Of a DNA stretch of 5,602 nucleotides, positions 1 to 5,511 are shown in pieces (the first letter of the stretch is position 1; each line of letters begins with the position of its first letter). The stretch is from Chlorobiota bacterium (lineage in GTDB: Bacteria; Bacteroidota; Bacteroidia; Bacteroidales; JAADGE01). The DNA is taken from assembly GCA_030592825.1 (NCBI GenBank), contig JAUVIG010000269.1:1-5602 (forward strand), written 5' to 3'. The notes under the pieces are model-generated. The model made no database searches. It saw only the letters and a program-made list of their open reading frames with translations, and was not told the origin of the DNA. Both the position numbers and the translations under genes were made by a program.

Positions 1-300
1 AAAACAAATGATACTTTTGATAAAGAAGATTTTGAGGAAAATGTTTTTCAAGACAAAGAAGTTATAGACTCTTTCAAAAAATATGACGAAAATATCAGAA
101 CAGAGAATAATATTGAATTAATGAGCAATTTTGATATTTCAAACCATGCCGTAAAAAAACAATCGCGAATATTTAAAAGTGTATTGAAACTCGACAAGAA
201 TTTCCATGTATATATTCACGGCGATAAAAACCTTATTGAGAAAGGGGTTGAAAGTGACGGAAGAAAATTTTACAAAATTTATTATAATAACGAAGAATAG
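1..300 (+). CDS. Nucleoid-associated protein (NdpA/YejK-like, 37-kDa family), C-terminal part only
   Basis: This is an open frame from the window edge to TAG at 298-300, giving 99 residues with no start codon inside the window context. The tail contains KLDKNFHVYIHG (visible residues 63-74) followed by a stretch ending GRKFYKIYY (87-95). From memory, this is how Bacteroidota members of the 37-kDa nucleoid-associated protein family (PF04245, related to E. coli YejK) end. Members are usually about 330-350 residues, so roughly two thirds is missing to the left. The family binds the nucleoid, but its exact role is poorly defined. The visible part is rich in Lys, Asp and Glu and has no membrane segment. 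Assignment rests on recalled family similarity of the C-terminus. The reading frame is certain, the family name is likely. Confidence 0.72.
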   Translation, partial: KTNDTFDKEDFEENVFQDKEVIDSFKKYDENIRTENNIELMSNFDISNHAVKKQSRIFKSVLKLDKNFHVYIHGDKNLIEKGVESDGRKFYKIYYNNEE

Positions 301-349
301 GAAAATATCAACAGATATGTTATGCCTGCAAATATTAATCTTAAATTTC

Positions 350-357
350 TAAATTTG
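350..357 (+). promoter_or_regulatory. Possible Bacteroidota-type -7 element (TAAATTTG) for the exonuclease gene
   Basis: TAAATTTG at 350-357 fits the TAnnTTTG -7 consensus of the Bacteroidota primary sigma factor. It would place the transcript start near 362-365, about 20 nt before the ATG at 383. The -33 TTTG partner is poor: only TATGCCTG at 321-328 lies at about the right distance. The region is A/T-rich, with TAAATTT repeated at 342, 350 and 361, so a chance match is quite possible. Confidence 0.3.
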
Positions 358-382
358 CATTAAATTTAATTTGGGATAAAAT

Positions 383-937
383 ATGAGCAAAATACTGATA
401 ATTGATATCGAAACCACAGGCTTTCTTGACAGAGGAGGCAAAATTGTAGAAGTGGGCATTGTTGAATTAGATACTGAAACCGGCAACAGAAAAATTATTT
501 TTGATAAAGTTACTCACGAAAAAGGAATAACAAGAGCCGAAGTTGAAAATTCATGGATTATAAGCAATTCTGACTTAAAAGTTGAAGATGTAAGATTTTC
601 AAAACGACTTGATTTATTGAAAGATAAAATTCAGGGAATAATAAATAAATATCCGGCAGGGGCAACTGCATACAACAGAAGTTTTGATTTTGACTTTTTA
701 GAAGACAGAGGCTTTAAATTTCCGAAGAAATTACCTTGTCCGATGATATTGTCAACAAATGTTTTAAAATTACCGGGTAATTACGGAGATTATAAATGGC
801 CGAAAGTAGAGGAAGCTTATAACTATTTCTTTACAGGAAATAAATACAAAGAAAAACACAGGGGTGCAAATGATGCTTTACATGAAGCAGAAATTGTTTA
901 TGAACTTATTAAACAAGATATTTTTAACTTGGATTAA
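383..937 (+). CDS. 3'-5' exonuclease, DEDDh (DnaQ/RNase T-like) superfamily
   Basis: This is a complete 184-residue, single-domain protein whose exonuclease motifs appear in order. Exo I is IIDIETTG (residues 6-13), with metal ligands D8 and E10. Exo II is YNRSFDFDFL (97-106), with D102 in the usual N-x-x-F-D position. Exo III is HRGANDALHEAE (159-170), with the general base H159 and metal ligand D164, which makes it the DEDDh subtype. Such enzymes remove nucleotides from 3' ends of DNA or RNA in the cytoplasm; the substrate cannot be read from the sequence. There is no polymerase, BRCT or GIY-YIG domain, so it is a stand-alone exonuclease rather than an obvious polymerase III epsilon subunit. 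The ATG at 383 is preceded by GGGA at 373-376 and begins directly at the first beta strand, so the start is well supported. The stop lies 5 nt from the stop of convergent floA. Confidence 0.88.
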   Translation: MSKILIIDIETTGFLDRGGKIVEVGIVELDTETGNRKIIFDKVTHEKGITRAEVENSWIISNSDLKVEDVRFSKRLDLLKDKIQGIINKYPAGATAYNRSFDFDFLEDRGFKFPKKLPCPMILSTNVLKLPGNYGDYKWPKVEEAYNYFFTGNKYKEKHRGANDALHEAEIVYELIKQDIFNLD

Positions 938-942
938 TGTAA

Positions 943-2133
943 CTATTCCTTATCCTTCTTTTTCGTTACAGATTCACCAATATTCTTCCGCATTTCCGTA
1001 TCAGCTTCAGTATTTTGGATATTGTTATATTCTTCAACACTTAAATTGCCGTCGATAAATGCAGCAGCCATTGCTTTTTGCACCTTTTCTTCCGCTTTAA
1101 TATAATCTGCTTTAGCTTTTTCGGCATTAGCTTTTGCACGTTTGCTGAGAAGTTCTGCTTGTATATCTTTACCTACTTTTACTTCCGAAACATCAACAGA
1201 AAGAATCTCAAAAGCAGTTCCTTTACCGAGTTCTTTTTGTTCGACTTTTTTTGCAAGAAGAAACGGGCTTTTCAAAATTTCCCGGTGGTTTTCAGCTTTT
1301 CCGATTTCTGAAGATAAATTCTCGTCAACTCTTGCCAAAACGGTTTGTTCGGTAGCACCTCCAATCATATTCTTCAGGTTTGCTCTAAGGGTAAGTTTTA
1401 ATTTCATCTGTAATTGGATACCGTCTCCGGCTATTCCGCTTATTGTTTTAGTTTCAACAACTTTAGGATTAATGCACCAACTAACAGCTTCCGTTACATC
1501 AATATCAGCAAGATCAATTGCTAAAATTTCTCTGAATGTAATATCCCGGTAATTTGCTTCTCTCGCAGCAATAAATGCTTCAACAGATTTTGTAACATCG
1601 CCGTTTGATAAATAATGTTCCTTAAGCTGACTTAATGTGATTTCCTTAAATCCGGCATTATAAACAGTAACTAATGCTTCAATTACTTTTATTACATCTA
1701 CATTTGATAAATAGTAAGAAGATAATTCATTAAAATTAACATCCAAACCGGCGTTTTGAGCTGTAATCATTGCATGAATAACTCTTGAAACATCAACTTT
1801 TGCAAGATATTGTTTTGTTAAATCATTGTAACTTACATCCAAACCGGCATTTAAAGCTCTTATTGCAGTATCTGTAAGTGATGTAATATCTACACCGGCG
1901 AGATATTTCTTCATTAAATCGTGTGAATCAATTTTCAAATCTGAATTATGAGCTTTAACTAAGTTAGATATAATCAACTTATGCGGAATTTTTTGCAATC
2001 GCATTTTTAACATATTCATAATTCCCGGATCAATTCCGGACAGCTTTGCCTCATACCAAAGTCCAATCGGTGCATAATACCAAAAAAACAATACAATTAA
2101 CGACAGTATTATAATAATAAGAATAATTCCCAT
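943..2133 (-). CDS. floA: Flotillin-like protein FloA (PHB/SPFH membrane scaffold) with expanded repeats
   Basis: This protein has 396 residues if begun at the ATG at 2133-2131. A TTG at 2148 would add five residues but is less likely, because the membrane segment follows the ATG at once. Domains, numbered from the ATG, are a hydrophobic anchor at 2-26 and five ~32-residue helical repeats at 60-217. A PHB/SPFH-like domain follows, with NPKVVET (222-228), GGATE (258-262) and GTAFEILSVDVSEV (305-318). Then come an Ala/Lys/Glu coiled coil (about 330-358) and the tail EADTEMR (376-382). The NPKV, GGA-E, TAFEILS and DADTEMR signatures match Bacillus FloA (YqfA, PF12127) as I recall it. FloA forms membrane foci and affects membrane fluidity and protein complex assembly. 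B. subtilis FloA is about 331 residues with about two repeat units; this one has five but a shorter coiled coil. No NfeD gene, its frequent partner, is visible. Confidence 0.9.
   Translation of the reverse strand: MGIILIIIILSLIVLFFWYYAPIGLWYEAKLSGIDPGIMNMLKMRLQKIPHKLIISNLVKAHNSDLKIDSHDLMKKYLAGVDITSLTDTAIRALNAGLDVSYNDLTKQYLAKVDVSRVIHAMITAQNAGLDVNFNELSSYYLSNVDVIKVIEALVTVYNAGFKEITLSQLKEHYLSNGDVTKSVEAFIAAREANYRDITFREILAIDLADIDVTEAVSWCINPKVVETKTISGIAGDGIQLQMKLKLTLRANLKNMIGGATEQTVLARVDENLSSEIGKAENHREILKSPFLLAKKVEQKELGKGTAFEILSVDVSEVKVGKDIQAELLSKRAKANAEKAKADYIKAEEKVQKAMAAAFIDGNLSVEEYNNIQNTEADTEMRKNIGESVTKKKDKE
1483..1956 (-). repeat. Five tandem ~32-residue (96-nt) repeats inside floA
   Basis: Five consecutive units occupy FloA residues 60-91, 92-123, 124-155, 156-188 and 189-217 (ATG numbering). 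Each follows the pattern A-x-N-A-G-L-D-(V/I)-x-x-x-(D/E)-L-x-x-x-Y-L-x-x-x-D-V-x-x-x-(I/V)-x-A-(hydrophobic). The first four have the full pattern; the fifth ends in AIDLADIDVTEAV, which leads into the PHB domain, as in shorter FloA proteins. At the DNA level most identity is gone. However, ACATCCAAACCGGC occurs at 1739-1752 and again at 1835-1848, exactly 96 nt apart, which is consistent with tandem duplication. Confidence 0.8.
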
Positions 2134-2216
2134 TTTTTTTAATTTCAATTCCTAAATCTCAAAATCTAAACTGCAAATTCCTGATGCTTTTTATTTGGTG
2201 TTCAATATTTGTTGTT

Positions 2217-2369
2217 TGAGTCCACTCCGAAAAGTAAAAAAAATAAAAATGCCACTAAATCACCAAGACACAAAATTACACAAAGAGCTTACAAAAAGCA
2301 ATTTAATTTTTGTGATTCTTTGTGTTTTAGTGTCTTTGTGGCAAAAAATCACTTTTCGGAGTTGCCTCA
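2217..2369. mobile_element. MITE-like palindromic intergenic element with 19-bp terminal inverted repeats
   Basis: The outer ends are inverted repeats: 2217-2235 pairs with 2351-2369 at 17 of 19 positions. This includes a perfect 12-bp match, ACTCCGAAAAGT (2224-2235) against ACTTTTCGGAGT (2351-2362). Inside, 2251-2286 pairs imperfectly with 2306-2341 (26 of 36 positions by my alignment), starting GCCAC and ending GTGGC. Both inner arms are made of loosely repeated units close to CACnAArA with an 8-nt step. The whole sequence could fold into a long cruciform or RNA hairpin. It encodes no convincing protein and sits between floA and its paralogue. It looks like a non-autonomous miniature element or REP-like dispersed palindrome. 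No clear target-site duplication is visible; ATATTTGTT at 2205-2213 and 2390-2398 is asymmetric around it. It could also act as a terminator for the upstream floA-like gene. Confidence 0.7.
2271..2301 (-). promoter_or_regulatory. Possible Bacteroidota-type promoter for floA inside the palindromic element
   Basis: On the minus strand, TAATTTTG (2278 to 2271) fits TAnnTTTG. A TTG (2301 to 2299) stands 20 nt upstream, close to the usual -33 spacing. Transcription would start near 2265 and give floA a leader of about 130 nt. The match is short, lies in A/T-rich sequence and has only a partial -33 box, so it is a weak call. Confidence 0.22.
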
Positions 2370-2418
2370 TGTTTGGTTCTTGTTATTTGATATTTGTTAT
2401 CTGACATCCCTCCAACTT

Positions 2419-3897
2419 CTACTTTAAATTATGATATGGCAAATCATTTTCGTCTTCAGTATTAAATATGTATTTTTCTTTTTGATAATCTTTAAAACTA
2501 ATTTTACCTTTTTTCAAAGCTTTTGCCATATCTTCATTAAATTTCTTTTTAGATTTCAATAATTTCAATTTTGCTTCAGCTTCTTTTTCTTTTGCTTGAA
2601 TATCTTTAATTTCAGCTAACTTATCAGCTTTTATTTCAATATCAGTTACTTTAATTTTCAATATCTCAAATGTGTTATGATACGATTCGGTTTTTTCTGT
2701 TTTAAGATCATTCAGCACATTTTCGGATATTGATTTCAAGTTCTTTAATACTTCAGTATGTGATTTAAACTTCAATAATTCATCGGAAAACTTCTCATTA
2801 ATTTTATAAAAAAGATTTTTCTCATAAGAGATCAAAGAATTGATATTTATCTTCTTTTTTACTGATACTGAAATATTTGGTGATATTTGCAAACCGTCCT
2901 TCAGTACAATATCTATCGGGGGATTTACTGTCAGATCAAAAGGTATAACTGCTTGATCAATTGTTATATCAAAATTAATATCTCTGTTCAGATCAAGTTC
3001 AAGAAGATCATTTACCGAAATTTGTGTGTTATTTGCTTTTGCAAATTCAAAAGCATTAATAACTCTGAATACATCACCGCCTTTAAAGTAATGATTTGTT
3101 ATTTTAGTTTTATCAAGATCAGGTATGTTATTTCTTTGTACTGTATCAACAGATTTAATATATTCATAAGAATTTATGCCGGATTTATATACTTCGGATA
3201 ACTCATCATCTGAAATATCAATATCTTTTTGCTTAATTAAGATCAAACTGTTTAATAATTGATTCTTTTCTTTCCATGATATTTTGCTGTCATTTAACAG
3301 TTTATGCTCTTTGCTGATACCTGTTTTTTCAGCTTTAATAAAATTTTTAATGAAAAGTTCTGTTTCCTGAAGATCGTTTTGGTCAAGTCGATTTCGGGAG
3401 ATGTCAAGTTGAATTTCTTTTGCTTGTCCGGCAATTTCAAAATATTTTTCAATATCCATGTCCGAATTTACAAGTTCTAATATTTTTTCTTGGCTTAAGT
3501 TTAAATTTTCATTATTTGTCTTTTTCAAAACAGAAAAGAATCTTTCGGAATTATTTTCAGACAAATTAAAGTTTTCTATATCTTCTGTGGTGATTTTTAA
3601 ATTTGATTTTCCGCCGTTGATAATAAGTTTAACGGTGGTTTCAAAATTCTCGGGATTGCTGCCCCAATATTTCTTTAATTCATCAAATTCAATATCAATT
3701 TTATTGTCAACAATTTTTTCATATTGTTCAAACAAATATTTTATCGGTATTTTCTGAAGTTTTAATATAAGAAATCTTAAAGAAAATTTACTGAAACCTG
3801 CTTTTTTGGCAAGAGAATGAAGTTCATACGGAACATATGCCGTAATCATAAGTGCTGATATTAAAATTATGAACAAAATAATTATGATAAAATCCAT
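2419..3897 (-). CDS. Diverged FloA-like membrane protein with degenerate repeat array
   Basis: This is a complete 492-residue protein from ATG 3897-3895. Its layout parallels the neighbouring FloA: an N-terminal membrane segment (residues 3-23), then KLQKIP (46-51; FloA has RLQKIP), then about eight weakly conserved ~32-residue units (59-314). A PHB-like region (about 315-425) contains TFEILKIKVTDIEI (409-422). A Lys/Glu/Ala coiled coil follows (about 425-463), with a tail KGKISFKDYQ (463-472) that mirrors FloA DGNLSVEEY. The FloA GGATE motif is replaced by ISYEKN (356-361) and NPKVVET is absent. It is lysine- and asparagine-rich and more A/T-biased than floA. The order and orientation next to floA suggest an old duplication with rapid divergence. 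It may be a membrane partner or modulator of FloA; this is inference. A 62-bp gap separates it from the restriction gene upstream, so it may be read through from that operon. Family membership is likely, function unknown. Confidence 0.72.
   Translation of the reverse strand: MDFIIIILFIILISALMITAYVPYELHSLAKKAGFSKFSLRFLILKLQKIPIKYLFEQYEKIVDNKIDIEFDELKKYWGSNPENFETTVKLIINGGKSNLKITTEDIENFNLSENNSERFFSVLKKTNNENLNLSQEKILELVNSDMDIEKYFEIAGQAKEIQLDISRNRLDQNDLQETELFIKNFIKAEKTGISKEHKLLNDSKISWKEKNQLLNSLILIKQKDIDISDDELSEVYKSGINSYEYIKSVDTVQRNNIPDLDKTKITNHYFKGGDVFRVINAFEFAKANNTQISVNDLLELDLNRDINFDITIDQAVIPFDLTVNPPIDIVLKDGLQISPNISVSVKKKININSLISYEKNLFYKINEKFSDELLKFKSHTEVLKNLKSISENVLNDLKTEKTESYHNTFEILKIKVTDIEIKADKLAEIKDIQAKEKEAEAKLKLLKSKKKFNEDMAKALKKGKISFKDYQKEKYIFNTEDENDLPYHNLK
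2956..3723 (-). repeat. About eight degenerate ~32-residue repeats inside the floA-like gene
   Basis: Residues 59-314 can be divided into about eight units of 29-35 residues that keep the FloA unit pattern only loosely. Approximate bounds are 59-93, 94-126, 127-158, 159-188, 189-220, 221-252, 253-285 and 286-314. The second-last unit is clearest, with NHYFKGGDVFRVINAF (268-283), which resembles the FloA unit end EHYLSNGDVTKSVEAF. The last unit, with LLELDLNRDINFDITID (298-314), corresponds to the FloA junction unit. The protein is 91 residues longer than FloA (401, counting from its TTG), close to three extra units. Unit borders in the middle are uncertain. Confidence 0.55.
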
Positions 3898-3959
3898 ATT
3901 GAAAGTTATTTAATATTTATTGCTTTTATCTTATATTTCAGTACTTTCTGCCAAATAAT

Positions 3960-4703
3960 TTATATTTGAAACAACTCGGCAGGATTTATTTTAAACTGTA
4001 ACATTTTTGCTGTTTCTCTTTCCCCGTCACCGCCTTTTCTTTGCATAGTAATATTCCCGATTTTTATATTTCCTTGTTTTGTAACTATTATTTCACTATT
4101 CCCAAAATGATTAATTACTACATTAATTGGCTTTAAAATCCACCGAGCATTATTTTCTGCTTTTTGAGCAACTAACATCCATTCTGCTGCAAATTTACCT
4201 CTGCCTTTGATAATGTCATTTACAATCAGGCTTTTGTTTTTGGTCAGCCAATTAAGTAAAATCTGTTGATTTTTCTTGCTGAATTCATTTATAAATGTTC
4301 TTCTCAAGTCTTTTGGATTTTTTATTGTAGGTTTAATTTCTCCTGTATATTTTTTAAGAATTACAACAACATTATCAGGTATTGACCACATCTTAACATA
4401 TTTATCAATCCATCTTTTGTCAATTTGATTAAATCCTTTTGAGTTACTAACCAATTTTACTTGTAAGTTTTCAACATCAATAGCTTTTTTTAGTTTTACG
4501 GTAACTTGAACTTGGACATCTGTTTTAAATCCGGAAATTACAATTGCTTCAACATATTCAATTTCTGAAAGATTATAGCCCATTATTTTCAACCAAGATT
4601 TTGCATCATTGTCTTTTTTCCAATTGTTAAATTTATTGACAATATCCTTTTCATTTTTAAATCCGGCTTTTGCTGCATGAGAACCTCTTTCTGTTAAATC
4701 CAT
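3960..4703 (-). CDS. Type II restriction endonuclease, HinP1I-like (predicted GCGC)
   Basis: This 247-residue protein has the same length as R.HinP1I, which cuts G^CGC. It aligns along its whole length with that enzyme as I remember it. Shared blocks include GFKNEKDI (14-21), QVKLVSN (81-87), KGFNQIDKRW (89-98), GRGKFAAEW (169-177), NNARWIL (185-191), QRKGGDGRET-like sequence (near 222-232) and the tail MLQFKINPAELF (234-245). The published HinP1I/MspI-type active site is S-D-x18-Q-x-K. Here it reads T61-D62, eighteen residues, then Q81-V-K83, with only Ser to Thr changed. The protein should cleave unmodified DNA in the cytoplasm and act as the defence arm of the system. Its ATG overlaps the methyltransferase stop by one base (TAATG), which suggests translational coupling with the protective enzyme made first. 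The gene is intact. Given the Haemophilus origin of HinP1I, acquisition by horizontal transfer is likely. Confidence 0.93.
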   Translation of the reverse strand: MDLTERGSHAAKAGFKNEKDIVNKFNNWKKDNDAKSWLKIMGYNLSEIEYVEAIVISGFKTDVQVQVTVKLKKAIDVENLQVKLVSNSKGFNQIDKRWIDKYVKMWSIPDNVVVILKKYTGEIKPTIKNPKDLRRTFINEFSKKNQQILLNWLTKNKSLIVNDIIKGRGKFAAEWMLVAQKAENNARWILKPINVVINHFGNSEIIVTKQGNIKIGNITMQRKGGDGERETAKMLQFKINPAELFQI

Positions 4704-5491
4704 TATATTGAAAATAAATTCGTTTTTACATATTCTTTAAGCCTTTGATTTGCAATTTCGGTGTAATCAGTTGAAATTTCCGAGCCAATCCAGTTTCTGT
4801 TAAGCAGATGAGCAACTTTTGCAGTAGTTCCGCTTCCCATAAAAGGGTCATATATAATATCTCCTTCGTTTGACCATGTTCTAATTTGGTCAAAAGCTAA
4901 TTTTTCCGGAAAGATAGCAGGGTGTTTATATGCTATTTTATCTTTTGTCGAAATACCTCCTCCAACAGAATAAAAGAAAACATTTCCTGCCTTTTTTTCT
5001 TTTGTTCGTTCTACTTTTTTATAATTTAAAGTACCTTCTTTTCCTCTGTTCTTCATATTTGCTAATCCTTTATATTTTGTAGGTTCTGTAATGGGATTAA
5101 AAGTTTTTGGGGTACCTTTTGAAAAAGCAAACATATATTCAAAATGTTGATGATAGCGGTTTCCTGTCGTAGGCATCGGATTGTTTTTATAATAAATCAT
5201 TGTATCGTGAATGTTAAATCCAATTTTTTTAAAAGCAAGAGCTTGTCTGAAACTTGTTCCTGTTTCGCTGCCTTTTTCGGTTTTATCTCCAACTACCCAA
5301 ATAACAACACCTCCTTTTTTTAGAATACGAAATAATCCTTTTATAATTTTTTCAAATGGCAAATTGTATCCGTTATAATTTCTTAAATCATCATAAGGCG
5401 GAGAAGTTAAAACCATATCAATACTTTCCAATGACATATTTGTCATAGTATCAATGCAATTTTCATTATATATTTTTTTCAAATCTATCAT
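4703..5491 (-). CDS. Type II DNA methyltransferase, beta-class amino type (predicted N4-cytosine, GCGC)
   Basis: This protein has 262 residues from ATG 5491-5489. A GTG at 5515 gives 270 residues but overlaps the upstream stop codon; family members usually begin, as here, just before a KIYNxxC stretch. Motifs occur in the beta-class order. Catalytic motif IV is TSPPY (29-33). Motif X is HPAIFPEKL (190-198). SAM-binding motif I is DPFMGSGT (215-222), and the acidic residue of motif II is E238 in GSEIS. The region between IV and X (about 100-185) probably holds target recognition. TSPPY is typical of N4-cytosine enzymes such as M.BamHI and M.PvuII, though some m6A enzymes share it. The enzyme should modify host DNA and protect it from the HinP1I-like nuclease encoded directly downstream. 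If it shares the GCGC target it can only methylate cytosine. There is no C-protein gene between the two genes. Confidence 0.92.
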   Translation of the reverse strand: MIDLKKIYNENCIDTMTNMSLESIDMVLTSPPYDDLRNYNGYNLPFEKIIKGLFRILKKGGVVIWVVGDKTEKGSETGTSFRQALAFKKIGFNIHDTMIYYKNNPMPTTGNRYHQHFEYMFAFSKGTPKTFNPITEPTKYKGLANMKNRGKEGTLNYKKVERTKEKKAGNVFFYSVGGGISTKDKIAYKHPAIFPEKLAFDQIRTWSNEGDIIYDPFMGSGTTAKVAHLLNRNWIGSEISTDYTEIANQRLKEYVKTNLFSI

Positions 5492-5511
5492 ATAACAACA
5501 AAAATATTTAA

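Noticed and set aside
864..1058. Plus-strand frame of 64 codons overlapping the exonuclease 3' end
   Set aside because: It overlaps two genes with strong motif support and has no credible product.
1078..1552. Plus-strand frames of 77 and 136 codons
   Set aside because: They lie antisense within floA, whose protein has clear family motifs. Their products are Ser/Phe/Cys-rich shadows without recognisable features.
2149..2418. Structured ncRNA or CRISPR-like array between the floA genes
   Set aside because: The 8-nt units are too short and irregular for CRISPR repeats, there are no spacers, and the terminal inverted repeats fit a miniature mobile element or REP-like palindrome better.
2195..2427. 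Two overlapping + strand frames of about 70 codons across the palindromic element
   Set aside because: They are translations of the inverted-repeat DNA with its CACnAArA units. Such frames commonly appear as spurious genes and show no domain or conserved protein pattern.
2887..3757. Plus-strand frames of 104 and 99 codons
   Set aside because: They are antisense to the floA-like gene and have the Ile/Phe/Tyr/Cys-rich composition expected of a complementary-strand shadow of Lys/Asn/Glu-rich coding sequence.
3898..3959. Promoter or terminator between the endonuclease and the floA-like gene
   Set aside because: Neither a TAnnTTTG box at a sensible distance nor a hairpin followed by a T-run could be found in these 62 A/T-rich bases.
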